This document shows positions 1-11,000 of a stretch of DNA of 61,200 bases, piece after piece. Source of the DNA: [Flexibacter] sp. ATCC 35103 (GTDB taxonomy: Bacteria; Bacteroidota; Bacteroidia; Flavobacteriales; Flavobacteriaceae); assembly GCF_001975985.1 (NCBI RefSeq), contig NZ_MTQF01000009.1, forward strand, positions 61,203 to 122,402, given 5' to 3'. Under the pieces are notes generated by a model. That model made no database searches, had not been told where the DNA came from, and was given only the letters and a program-made list of their open reading frames with translations. Every line of letters begins with the position of its first letter. Position 1 is the first letter of the stretch. The translations under genes were made by a program, and so were the position numbers.

Positions 1-2
1 TT

Positions 3-31
3 TATATTTGCAAAAATAAAAATTAGATTTG
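3..31 (+). promoter_or_regulatory. two candidate -7 boxes upstream of the Rhs operon
   Basis: TATATTTG (3-10) and TAGATTTG (24-31) both match the Bacteroidota -7 consensus TAnnTTTG. The nearest downstream start is at 221, so the leader would be about 190 bases. No convincing -33 box can be judged because the window begins here. The rest of 32-220 is very AT-rich and shows no gene. Confidence 0.3.
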
Positions 32-220
32 CAATAAATTAATAAATATTTAACTGTAGTATACAAATGTTTTAAATCTAAAAACAAATATATTTTTCTT
101 GTTAAATTAATTACTTCTGTATAATACATATAAAAATTTCTCAATCCTTAAAAAAACAATTATCAACTATTAGTCTGATAGATTTAGCATATGATTACTT
201 AAATACATAAAATACAAGCA

Positions 221-823
221 ATGAAAAATTTCACAAGATTATTTTATGTTCTCTTGTCTTTAACCTTTTTTTCTTGTCAAAGAGAGAAAAGTAATAGCCC
301 CAAAGATTCGGAAATTAGAGACCGTTATTTTAATCTTGAAAAAATAGGTTGGAAATCTCGTTCTTATACGCAAAATGTTGATGACATTGGTTTTACTGCT
401 ACCGAAGTTCCTATTCAATACTATTTATTAAAAGATCTGGGAAAAGAAAACTTAACGCTTGTTGATTCTCTTTATGAAAAAAATAAAAGAGAACGAGTTT
501 TAGAGTTTACATTCCAACAAGACCAGGAAAAGGATTTACTTCTAAAGAATTTTACAGGAATGGATTATACTGACGCCGTAAAATACATGTCTTTTGGACT
601 TAAAAAAGATTTTTACGTCGTCACTTCAAAAAAAGATACTATCACATGTTCGGGAGTCTTATTCGAACGCAATTACAAAATAGCACCTTATCAAAAAGTT
701 TTATTGTTTTTCTCCGGAATCAATCCCAATGATACAATACAATTAGTCTACAGCGACTACCTTTTTAGAAAAGGAATACTAAAATTTAAATTTAAAGATC
801 CCTACACTCAAATAGCCTTATGA
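221..823 (+). CDS. small predicted lipoprotein, first gene of the Rhs operon
   Basis: This 200-residue protein has a lipoprotein signal peptide: a hydrophobic segment ends in LTFFSC, so Cys19 is the likely acylation site, and a charged, Ser-rich stretch follows. The remainder is soluble and rich in Lys, Asp and Phe, with no domain I recognise. The stop codon overlaps the start of the next gene (ATGA at 820-823), which implies translational coupling with the large Rhs shell gene. The protein is therefore probably an outer-membrane-anchored partner of the Rhs products. The function is unknown; the start is chosen because the signal peptide begins there. Confidence 0.75.
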   Translation: MKNFTRLFYVLLSLTFFSCQREKSNSPKDSEIRDRYFNLEKIGWKSRSYTQNVDDIGFTATEVPIQYYLLKDLGKENLTLVDSLYEKNKRERVLEFTFQQDQEKDLLLKNFTGMDYTDAVKYMSFGLKKDFYVVTSKKDTITCSGVLFERNYKIAPYQKVLLFFSGINPNDTIQLVYSDYLFRKGILKFKFKDPYTQIAL

Positions 824-3800
824 TGCCGCAAAAAAAAAATAAGTTAAAAAAAACTGTTGCTATTTATTTAGCCATGATGATTCTTTTAGAGACATTTCAA
901 CCAATGCAAATCTATGCATTGACAGGTGGTCCGTCTCAACCAGAGTTTGAATCCTTTACTCCAATAGGAACCTCTGATATGGTCGATTTAACTAGCGGAG
1001 ATTTCAATTACAATATTCCGATAATGGATGTTGGAGGATATCCTCTAAACCTGGCTTATAATTCTGGCGTAACCATGGATCAGGAAGCATCATGGGTAGG
1101 ATTAGGCTGGGATTTAAATGTAGGACAGATCAACAGACAAGTACGAGGCATACCTGATGATTTTAATGGAGACGAGATGATTTACGAAAATAATATGAAA
1201 CCCTATGTTACAGTTGGTTCAAACTATAGTACTCATATAGCTGGTTTTGGACTTAAAGAAGCAAAAGCAAGTACTGGTATTAATATTAAATACAATAACT
1301 ATGAAGGATTTGGTGCTTCGCTAAGTGGAGGGATGAGTTTTGAAATAGCCAAAAATTTAAGCGTTGGCATGAATCTGGAATCATCAGCATCAGAAGGAGT
1401 TTCAGTATCACCCAGCCTTTCTTATCATATGAAAATAGGTGAAACAGATTCTGGGAATTTTAATTTGGGAGCTAATCTGGGCGTGAGCTACAATAGCAGA
1501 AAAGGATTAGAAAGTACAACTTTGTCAACCAGAATAAGTAAATCTGATAAAGTAACGGGTAACAGTCTTGGCTCGATTCCGCTAACATCCGGGTCTCTTT
1601 CTATAATAAATTCATCATTCACTCCAACAAAGCGTGTGGGTATGGTGTCTTCTAACTATATGTTTAGTATGAACGTTGGTGGAGAACTTTGGGGTCTTGA
1701 AGTAGGCGCCAAATTTGCCGGATATAGAACAAGCCAGGGAATTAAAGATTCTGAGAAATATAAAATGGAGAAGGCGTATGGTTTTGAAAATACTTATAAT
1801 GCCGGAAAATCAGATATTTTAGATTTTAACAGAGAAAAAGACCGAACATTCAATAAAAATACTACATCATTACCTTTAACGAACAATACTTATGACTTAT
1901 ATAGTATTCAGGGACAAGGTATTTCAGGAATATATCGTCCTTATAAATCACAAGTGGGTTATGTATATGATAACGAAATGCACGATGACAGCAATGGAGG
2001 TACATTAGGTATAGAAATGGGTGTAGGCGGTGGTGTGCATTCAGGTTTTGATGCTACACAAACCATAGGAAAAAGCTATAGTACTTTGTGGGAAAACTCA
2101 AATCCTGCTTTAGGCAGATTTAAAGAGAAAAAAAGTGGAAACCGACCAGATTATGAAAAAGTATTTTTTAAAAATATTGGAGGCTCACATGTTGATAAAG
2201 AGCTGGAATTACTTACTACTAAATCAGGGGGTTATTATCCGGTAAAATTAGAAATAAATGGCGGGAAATTCTCGAAGAGCACTAGTTTAAATTATTATAA
2301 AAATACCAGTATTATTACTAATACCGGAATAATTAAAAGAGAATCTTCCCGATTATCAAGAAATCAGTCTATACAAAAATTAACGAAGGCCGAAGCAAAA
2401 AAATATGGTTCAAAAAACCAGACCAGTCTTTTTGCAAAAGACCATCACACTGCAGAAATACGGATTACTAAAGAAGGAGGTGAGCGCTATATTTATGGCA
2501 AAGCTGCTTATAATACCACAAAGAAAGAAACAACATTTGATGTTAGTGATAAAAAGAATCCTAATGAGAAAGTCAATTTCAAAAACGGATTGGTTACCTA
2601 CGTCCCTAATGTTGACAATTCTGTCCAGAATATTAAAGACGGAGACCAATATTTTAACCGTGTAACTACACCAGCATATGCACACTCATATTTACTTAGT
2701 TCAGTTTTATCATCAGACTATCAGGACTTAACAAATGATGGCCCTACAGATGATGATTTAGGAACGTATACTAAGTTTGAATACGAGAATAAAACTCCTG
2801 ATGCAGCACATCTTTACAAATGGAGAGTTCCGTTTCTTAAAAACCAGGCAAACTATGATGAAGGATTGCGATCAAGCAAAAAAGACAATAAAGGAAATTA
2901 TATCTATGGAGAAAAAGAGCTTCATTACATTAAAAAAATTGTAACAAAAACTCATGTTGCGATCTTCTTTATTTCAGAACGTAATGATGCATATGGCGTT
3001 ATTGATGAGAATGGCGGGCGGGGAGAAAATTCTAAAATGTACAAATTAGACAAAATTTCATTATTTGCAAAACCGGAGTTTATTGAAAAAGGAGAAAATG
3101 CAATCCCTATAAAAGAGGCACACTTTGAATATAATTACAGCCTGTGCCAAGGTATCGACAATAGTATAAACCAAGAAGGGAAACTAACACTTAGTAAAGT
3201 TTATTTTACCTATAAAAATTCAAACATGGGAAAATTTACTCCTTATGTTTTTGGTTACGCTCCTAAAATTTTAGTCGAAAATACTCCAGGTTACAGTATT
3301 GAAAAGGATAAAATTAATAATCCTCCTTATAACATGAAAGCTTATGATGTTTGGGGAAATTACAAACCTATAAATGATAAACTGGGACCGGAAAGCACAT
3401 CAAAACTATCTAATCCTGAATACCCATTTGTTGATCAAAGTAACAGAGAAAATGCAGATTTAAACGCAAGTGCCTGGTTATTAAAATCTATTCGCTTGCC
3501 TTCCGGAGGTCAGATGGAATTAAATTACGAAGCAGATGATTATGGATATGTACAGGATAAAGCAGCAATGCAAATGTTTAAAATAGTAGGAAGTGGGACG
3601 AAAGAAGAGTTAACTGCTGCAAATGTCGATCCTGAAAATAAAATTCAGAAAAGAAATTTGGGAAAATATATATATGTCGCATTAGATCAAAAGATAGACG
3701 AGCAATTATCGATTAATAATCCACAAATTCCAAAGATTTTCTATAATAAGTATATCAAATCTATTGGTGATGAAAGCAACCCATTATATTTTCGGTTTTT

Positions 3801-6450
3801 GCTAAATATGGTTAATCCTAATCCTACACCAGGCATTGACGGAACTGATAAGTATGACTATGTAACGGGATATATGAATATAGATAAAAGTGCCAATACT
3901 AACTTCGGTTTTCTGGAAGTAAATGGCAAACAATATGTTGCTATACCTGTTGAGTATGTTGGTAAAGGAGATGGATTTAATCCCAATGCACACGAAGTAA
4001 ATCCTATAATAAAAGCAGGTTGGAATTTTGGAAGACATAACCTAAACAGGCTTATGTATGATATGAACAATGAAGAAGATACCGATAATTTAAAAGATAT
4101 CGTGATACAACTTATAGGTTCGATACCGAGACTTGTAGAAATTTTTGAAAGCCCGAATGCTAAATTAGAGAAAGATGGTATTGCAAGCAAATTTGTAAGT
4201 AATAAATCCTGGATTCGACTCTTACAGCCTGACGAAAGAAAAATAGGTGGCGGAAGCAGGGTAAAAGATATTCAAATTCATGACCAATGGGATATAATGA
4301 CAGATCATAAGGATAACGATGCTTACCGACAGTCTTATGGGCAAAAATATTTATATGAAACGGAAAACGGAAAATCTTCGGGCGTAGCGACTTATGAACC
4401 CTTGGGATGCAAAGAAAATCCGTTTGTAAAACCTTATTACGATCAAAAAAGAAGAGAATTGCTATTAGGTCCGGATACTGATAATTATGTAGAAGAACCT
4501 TTTGGAGAATCTTTCTTTCCGGCACCAAAAGTTACTTACAGCAGAGTAACAGTTACTAATTTGCCAAGAAACAAGTACAATGATAAAAAAGAAATAACCG
4601 CTACAGTAAAAAAGCATGCAACGGGATCTGTTGTTACAGAATTTTATACCTCAAAAGATTTCCCAACAATCGTTGACCGCACAACTCTGTCATCAGCCTA
4701 TGAGAAGACATCATTATTAGGGAATCTACTTAATTTAAGTGTAAGGGAATATATTACATTATCACAAGGATTTTCTATTCATACAAATGATATGGATGGC
4801 AAAATGAAAAACCAAAGAGTATATGGTGAAGGGCAAAAAGAGTACATCTCAGGAGTTGATTACAATTATAATACGGTAATTCAAAATGAAGAAAACAATC
4901 AAAGCAAATTAAATAATACTGTACCAACAATAGATTCAAAAGGAATAATAGCGTCTAAGTTAGTTGGTGTTGATTATGATATCATAAATGATTTTAGAGA
5001 AAATAAAAGTACAAGCTCTACCAAGGGTATTCATGTAAATACGGCAACCATACCAATCACTGTTTATGTACTAGTGGTTCCGTCACCAATCCCAAGCATT
5101 TCAAAGCATGAAAGCCAGATTAGAACTGCGGTGACGACTAAAGTAATTCACACTACAGCCATACTTTCAGAAAAAGTGGCGTATGATCTGGGTGCAAAAG
5201 TTAGCACAAAAAATCTTGCCTGGGATGCAGAAACAGGTGATGTATTATTAACAGAAACAGTCAATGAATATAATGACAAATATTTTGATTTTAATTTTCC
5301 TGCTTACTGGAGTTATGATGGAATGGGGCAGACAGCTAAAAATATTGGACTGGAATGGGACATTATTAAAACAGGCAATAATCAATACCAATTTGTAGGT
5401 AATCATATCGAATCTGATTATCTAATTGATGGTGATGAATTGTGGATCAATGGTATTGCACCAGACGGCAAAAGCAAAACAATGATGAAAGGCTGGGTGG
5501 TAAAATTAACAGCTTCTAATTTCCAGCTTATTGGCGAAACAGGACTCCTTATTAAAAATGATGTTGTAAATACAGCGAGAATAAAAGTAATTCGTTCCGG
5601 ATATCGAAACCTGCAAATGGCATCTATGGCAAGTGTGACCTCCATGACAAATCCATTATATAATTATGATAATAGTAATAGTATAATATCAGCAAGAGGA
5701 AATATAGGAAGTAATCCATTTATGTCTTCTTCATCAGGCAATAGAATTGTTAATGCATCTGCAGTACAGTATAATAATGTGTGGCCAGCACAATGCGAAT
5801 GTAACTTACCTAAAATGACTTTTACAGGTGGTGTTTTAACCTATGAATATGAAAAAACAGATAATAAGTCTGAAGAAGAGGATATTATCAAAAACTCATA
5901 CAATCCATATGTATATAATGTTTTAGGAAACTGGCGAGCTAATAAGTCATACGCTTACTTAACAGGAAGAAATTATACAACTGATCCAACACCACGAAAA
6001 ACGGGATTCTATACTGACTTTTATCCATTCTATGTATTTGCAAATAATACATGGAAAATAACAACAGGAGCAAATTATGATAAATGGACATTTGCATCAC
6101 AAGTTACACAATACAATCCTGCAGGACAGGAAATTGAAAACAGAGATGCTTTAAAACGTTATTCTTCGGCTTTATATGGTTATAACAATCGGTTTCCGGT
6201 AGCCGTAGCCTCAAATACAAAATACACAGAACTGGCATCAGACGGTTTTGAAGATTATAATATGTCGAACTGTGGCGCTACTTCGCATTTTGATTTTCAG
6301 GGACAATTAAAAACTAATGATGTTAGTATAACTGATAAACAATCACATACTGGCAGAAAAAGTTTAAAGGTCGCCCCGAATAAAAAAGCAGTTATAAAAA
6401 AACAAGTTGTTTCGTGTGTTACAGCCGGAGTAGTAAACGAAAATAATTAA
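820..6450 (+). CDS. giant Rhs-type shell protein, N-terminal part
   Basis: This 1876-residue protein begins with a hydrophobic segment (about residues 12-34) and then the motif FTPIGTSDMVDLTSGDFNYN, followed by DVGGYPLNLAYNSG and WVGLGWDLNVG. Such openings are typical of very large Bacteroidota Rhs/SpvB-like proteins, in which they start a beta-rich shell. It continues as Tyr/Asn/Gly-rich beta sequence, with an RLPSGGQMELNYEADDYGY motif near residue 890. It has no YD-repeat block, no Rhs core and no toxin tail. It stops after KKQVVSCVTAGVVNENN, whereas a sequence that looks like the natural continuation (carbohydrate-binding-like module plus a YDPETFKLMAELDENNYG motif) sits at the end of the gene at 8067-11792. 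The gene overlaps the preceding one by 4 bases and lies 5 bases before the next. The Rhs-shell assignment rests on family knowledge; the split is inference. Confidence 0.75.
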   Translation: MMPQKKNKLKKTVAIYLAMMILLETFQPMQIYALTGGPSQPEFESFTPIGTSDMVDLTSGDFNYNIPIMDVGGYPLNLAYNSGVTMDQEASWVGLGWDLNVGQINRQVRGIPDDFNGDEMIYENNMKPYVTVGSNYSTHIAGFGLKEAKASTGINIKYNNYEGFGASLSGGMSFEIAKNLSVGMNLESSASEGVSVSPSLSYHMKIGETDSGNFNLGANLGVSYNSRKGLESTTLSTRISKSDKVTGNSLGSIPLTSGSLSIINSSFTPTKRVGMVSSNYMFSMNVGGELWGLEVGAKFAGYRTSQGIKDSEKYKMEKAYGFENTYNAGKSDILDFNREKDRTFNKNTTSLPLTNNTYDLYSIQGQGISGIYRPYKSQVGYVYDNEMHDDSNGGTLGIEMGVGGGVHSGFDATQTIGKSYSTLWENSNPALGRFKEKKSGNRPDYEKVFFKNIGGSHVDKELELLTTKSGGYYPVKLEINGGKFSKSTSLNYYKNTSIITNTGIIKRESSRLSRNQSIQKLTKAEAKKYGSKNQTSLFAKDHHTAEIRITKEGGERYIYGKAAYNTTKKETTFDVSDKKNPNEKVNFKNGLVTYVPNVDNSVQNIKDGDQYFNRVTTPAYAHSYLLSSVLSSDYQDLTNDGPTDDDLGTYTKFEYENKTPDAAHLYKWRVPFLKNQANYDEGLRSSKKDNKGNYIYGEKELHYIKKIVTKTHVAIFFISERNDAYGVIDENGGRGENSKMYKLDKISLFAKPEFIEKGENAIPIKEAHFEYNYSLCQGIDNSINQEGKLTLSKVYFTYKNSNMGKFTPYVFGYAPKILVENTPGYSIEKDKINNPPYNMKAYDVWGNYKPINDKLGPESTSKLSNPEYPFVDQSNRENADLNASAWLLKSIRLPSGGQMELNYEADDYGYVQDKAAMQMFKIVGSGTKEELTAANVDPENKIQKRNLGKYIYVALDQKIDEQLSINNPQIPKIFYNKYIKSIGDESNPLYFRFLLNMVNPNPTPGIDGTDKYDYVTGYMNIDKSANTNFGFLEVNGKQYVAIPVEYVGKGDGFNPNAHEVNPIIKAGWNFGRHNLNRLMYDMNNEEDTDNLKDIVIQLIGSIPRLVEIFESPNAKLEKDGIASKFVSNKSWIRLLQPDERKIGGGSRVKDIQIHDQWDIMTDHKDNDAYRQSYGQKYLYETENGKSSGVATYEPLGCKENPFVKPYYDQKRRELLLGPDTDNYVEEPFGESFFPAPKVTYSRVTVTNLPRNKYNDKKEITATVKKHATGSVVTEFYTSKDFPTIVDRTTLSSAYEKTSLLGNLLNLSVREYITLSQGFSIHTNDMDGKMKNQRVYGEGQKEYISGVDYNYNTVIQNEENNQSKLNNTVPTIDSKGIIASKLVGVDYDIINDFRENKSTSSTKGIHVNTATIPITVYVLVVPSPIPSISKHESQIRTAVTTKVIHTTAILSEKVAYDLGAKVSTKNLAWDAETGDVLLTETVNEYNDKYFDFNFPAYWSYDGMGQTAKNIGLEWDIIKTGNNQYQFVGNHIESDYLIDGDELWINGIAPDGKSKTMMKGWVVKLTASNFQLIGETGLLIKNDVVNTARIKVIRSGYRNLQMASMASVTSMTNPLYNYDNSNSIISARGNIGSNPFMSSSSGNRIVNASAVQYNNVWPAQCECNLPKMTFTGGVLTYEYEKTDNKSEEEDIIKNSYNPYVYNVLGNWRANKSYAYLTGRNYTTDPTPRKTGFYTDFYPFYVFANNTWKITTGANYDKWTFASQVTQYNPAGQEIENRDALKRYSSALYGYNNRFPVAVASNTKYTELASDGFEDYNMSNCGATSHFDFQGQLKTNDVSITDKQSHTGRKSLKVAPNKKAVIKKQVVSCVTAGVVNENN

Positions 6451-6455
6451 GCCTT

Positions 6456-7943
6456 ATGAAATCAATTTATACAGTAGTTTTTAGCATTATAATTTTTCTA
6501 ATTACAGCGACGGGATTTTCTCAAGATCTGACTGATCAGGAAATAGGATTTGATGCTGCAAAACAAACACTTTACTTAAAAAAAGCTTTGATTACATCTT
6601 CTGCAGATATTGATCGTCAGATAGGTCGTATGCGGGAAATGCATAAAGCTCAATACATAGAAATGAAAAAAATTGAGAGCGAAATTTTGCAAAGAATAAA
6701 ATCTAAGAGACTTCTAAAATCGATTACGAGTGTTATGGACGTCTCACAAAGCGAAAAAGCTGCCCTAAAAGCACTATATGACAGTACAAACGGAACAAAT
6801 TGGAGAAACAACACAGGTTGGGATTTTTCGACTCCAGTTACTACATATGACAATCAGACACAAACGGGATGGAACGGAATTATTGTCGATAATGGCCATG
6901 TTGTATATTTAAATTTGGATTATAACAATTTAGATGGATTGATACCATCAGAAATAGGCCAATTAGAATATTTAAAAGTATTAAGTATAGAAATAAATAA
7001 TATAAATGGCTCTATTCCTGAAGAAATAGGAAAATTGACTAATCTTGAATTTTTATCATTAAGTGATAATAAATTAAGTGGAGGCATCCCTCAAAGTCTT
7101 TACGACTTAATATCTCTTAGTTTTTTTGCTTTAAGTAAAAATATGCTTACAGGTGAGGTTTCATCAAAAATAAATAGACTTACAGATATAGGAGTAATAT
7201 CTTTCTACTTAAACCAACTTAGTGGAGATATTCCATTACAAATAGGAAATCTTCAAAAGCTTGGTCATCTTTCTTTATCAGATAACCAATTAACAGGTTC
7301 TATACCACCAGAAATAGGGCGGCTAAAAAATCTGGCCAATATATTTCTAAGTAATAATAAATTGACTGGCGTAATTCCTCCTGAAATAGGAGTGCTGAAA
7401 AATTTAGAAATGTTATCATTAGAAGACAATCAATTGAGCGGTAACATTCCTCAGGAAATATCTGCGAAATATATATTCCTGAACAGCAATTTGCTCGAAG
7501 GTACAATACCATACCTTTCAGTTTCATATTTTTTAGATATAAGCTCAAATCAGTTCCGATTTATTGATTTTTCTAGTCAATTCTCCTCATTTAAAACAAA
7601 AATGAAAGATGATTTCATTTATTCATCTCAAGCTAAAACAGACACCGCAAAAACAATATATTCTATTGTTGGTAATTCTACAACTTTAACAATGTGTGAA
7701 GATGACAGGTTTACACTTGATGATACTTTTCAATGGTATAAAGGTAATTCTTTAATCTCAGGAGCAATTTCAAGAACTTACACTATTTCCAACTTAAAAC
7801 TTACAGATTCAGGTACATATACCTGTAGATCCTATCATACTAATAATCCTGACATGTCTCCACTAGTGTTAGAGAGAGAGCCAATTATATTATATGTAAA
7901 TAATTGCGAACCAATAACAGGAACAATCAAAGTAATCAATTAG
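6456..7943 (+). CDS. exported plant-type leucine-rich repeat protein with Ig-like domain (short paralogue)
   Basis: This 495-residue protein has a signal peptide (about residues 1-23, ending FSQ) and a conserved DQEIGFD block. An LRR N-cap-like segment (ALKALYDSTNGTNWRNNTGW) precedes about nine leucine-rich repeats of the LxGxIPxEIGxL type at residues 150-370. An Ig-like domain follows at about 395-485 (WYKG and GTYTC signatures). It is closely similar along its whole length to the first ~510 residues of the next gene, but ends after ITGTIKVIN just where the paralogue continues into PKD-like and vWA domains. It looks like a partial tandem duplication. It is cotranscribed with the Rhs shell gene, 5 bases downstream. 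A role in binding a protein or cell-surface partner is plausible for such repeats but is not shown. Confidence 0.8.
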   Translation: MKSIYTVVFSIIIFLITATGFSQDLTDQEIGFDAAKQTLYLKKALITSSADIDRQIGRMREMHKAQYIEMKKIESEILQRIKSKRLLKSITSVMDVSQSEKAALKALYDSTNGTNWRNNTGWDFSTPVTTYDNQTQTGWNGIIVDNGHVVYLNLDYNNLDGLIPSEIGQLEYLKVLSIEINNINGSIPEEIGKLTNLEFLSLSDNKLSGGIPQSLYDLISLSFFALSKNMLTGEVSSKINRLTDIGVISFYLNQLSGDIPLQIGNLQKLGHLSLSDNQLTGSIPPEIGRLKNLANIFLSNNKLTGVIPPEIGVLKNLEMLSLEDNQLSGNIPQEISAKYIFLNSNLLEGTIPYLSVSYFLDISSNQFRFIDFSSQFSSFKTKMKDDFIYSSQAKTDTAKTIYSIVGNSTTLTMCEDDRFTLDDTFQWYKGNSLISGAISRTYTISNLKLTDSGTYTCRSYHTNNPDMSPLVLEREPIILYVNNCEPITGTIKVIN

Positions 7944-8066
7944 TTGATCTTCTTCTAAATCAGTAAAATTTACTGGCTGAATAAAAATTTAATTATAGAA
8001 CTATTTTATAGATAGTTTCATACTCCTTTTGTCCAAAATCAAGGAACAAATAACATATAAATACAT

Positions 8067-11000
8067 ATGGCAAACGATTTTAAAATAAAAAAAAATTGGA
8101 TTATTATACTTTGCATATTGCTTGGTTCATTGTCTGCTTTTGCACAAGATTATAGCGATCAGGAAATTGGTTTTGATGTAAACAGAGAAACACTTTTTCT
8201 ACAAACGAGAGGCCTGAATACAGCAGATGATCTTACTCGTGAGATTGACCGTATGCGGGAAATGTATAAAGCGCAATACATACAAATGAAAAAAAGTGAG
8301 GAGGAACTTTTGCAAAGGATACAACCAAAACAACTCTTAAAATCTACTGCAAACATTATTGACGTTTCACAAAGTGAAAAAGAAGCTCTAAAAGCATTAT
8401 ATGAAAGCACAAATGGTTCAAAATGGAAAAATAATACCGGTTGGGATTTTTCGACCCCCGTTACTTCATGGAACAATACAACAAAAACAGGGTGGTACGG
8501 ACTTATTGTTGATAACGGTCATGTTGTTGATTTATCCTTTAGTACCAACAATATAAATGGATTTATACCTACAGAAATAGGACAATTAAAATATTTAAAA
8601 CGATTGAATCTAAGCTATGGTCAATTAACGGGTTCTATACCGCAAGAAATAGGAGAGCTTGTAAATCTTGAAATATTAGGATTTCTTTCAAATAAATTAA
8701 GTGGTTCCTTACCGCAAGGTTTTTACAACTTAAAATCGCTTGTAAATTTATCTATCAACGAGAATCAATTAAGTGGAGAACTATCGCCAGAAATTAACAA
8801 ATTGAGCAATTTAACTTATTTGTATGCACAGAAAAACCAATTTAGCGGACATATTCCACCACAAATTGGAGACCTTCAAAAACTAATTTCAATAAATTTT
8901 GCGTATAACCAATTAACAGATTCACTACCTCCAGAAATAGGACAACTTTCAAATCTTACCTACTTTAATTTAATAAATAATCAATTAACGGGTTCTATAC
9001 CCGCAGAATTAGGAAAACTAAAAAGCGTTATTAATTTTTATTTAACTAATAATAAATTGACTGGTCCAATTCCACCGGAGTTAGGGTTGTTGAAAAAAGT
9101 ACGTTGGATGTCTATAGATTATAACGAACTAAGTGGTACTATTCCTGAAGAAATAACAAAACTGTCAGTTGATTTTTTAAGTCTAAATAATAATTTATTT
9201 GAAGGAATATTACCTGTTTTTAAAAATTTATATTCATTAGACATAAGATCTAATAATTTTCGATTTATAGATCTTGCAAATCAGCTTACGTTATATAGAA
9301 CAAAAACAGAATTCTCTCCTCAAACAAAAACAGATGCTGCAAAAACTATTACTTCATCAATTGGAGGCTCAGTAACTTTAACAATGTATGAAGATGAGAG
9401 GTTTACTCCTGAAGATACATACCAATGGTTAAAAAATGGAACAGAAATTATTGGAGCAATTAATAGAACCTATACAATTCCTGATTTAAAATCTGCTGAT
9501 AACGGATCGTATACCTGTAAATCGTATCACAATAGTAATCCTAATATGTCTCCTTTAATATTAGAGCGAGAACCAATTATATTAAACATTGTTAACTGTA
9601 CATCAATATCGGGAACAATGAAATCACTTGCTGAAAAATCATACACCAATCTGGAAAGTACATTTATATTCGAAACTACGGCTACCAACTTAATCTATAG
9701 CTGGTCTGTTGCAACAGTTGCAGGAAAAATCATAAATACTAATAGTGCGAATACTAGTGGGGTGTATTCGTATAAATTTATAGCAGAAGAAGATTATATA
9801 ATAACCCTTATCGTTACAGATGCTTCCGGATGTTCGGCCACGTTTACAAAACCTGTTAAAGTAATTGATAGACATTGCACTAAAGAAGCTGTTAATTTTA
9901 TTTTCGAACATCAGGATAAAATTCAAAATTACAACTGGTCCAGTACAAACGCAGCTAGTATAGTTGTAAATACAATAACAAATACCACAGGATTATATAC
10001 GTTTATACCAGAACTCCCAGGTGAATATGTAATAAAATTAAAACCGGAAAGACCGCAAGATTGTGGAACAATATTTTCTAAAGAAATCACTGTAGAAGAT
10101 TGCACTCACCTCATTTCTTGTACTAAAACCAATATTTATACCCCAGAAATACATCGTTTATTTATTACACTAATCAATAAATTAGGAAGTACTCCCAATG
10201 GCAGTGATGTAAATATATATGCAAAAAAAGAAATAGCAGCTTTATCTCCTTATACAACTCATTTAAAAACTAAAATATACAATTTTACCAATACCAAGAC
10301 CGAAGTAAGTTTTTCTTTTTCGGAAAACGAAACAGGAAACGATGTTCAGATACCTAAATCAGCTTTAGCATCTGTTGTTAGTATTGACTTAAGCAACTAT
10401 GAAGATGCTCTTACAAAAATTACAGTTGCTGCAAAATTTAGCAATGGTTCATATCAGGATGGATATATTCAAAATATCAATTTCTGTGTTACTGAGTTAT
10501 CATGTGTGTCACATATTGCTCTTGTATTAGATGAATCGGGTTCTATTGCTACCACCGAATTCAATAAGATAAAAAAACAATTAAAGGCATTTGTTCTACA
10601 ACAGGCTGCAACGAATGATACGATGGGATCTAATATTTATGTTTCCTTAACAGGAATGTCTGATAGTGATGAAAATACAAGAATTGATTTTATTAAACCA
10701 ATAAAATTAACCAATACCCCATTAGTTATAAATCAATTTAACAACTGGATTGATGGTTTAGGACTAAGAAACGGAAAAATAAAAGGTATAAGTGCTTCTT
10801 CAGATTATTGGAGAAGTGGTCTTGAAGGCGCCCTAAGTTATTCTATGAAACCAGATGTAGTTATTATGATAACAGATGGTTGCCAGACTGCTGACGTTTC
10901 CGGGTTAAAAACAATCATGAGAGGGTTTAATAATGCTCCGGGAAGTAATCCTAATTTACCACATTTATATGTTGTAGGTATTGAAAAGGGATTTTATGTA

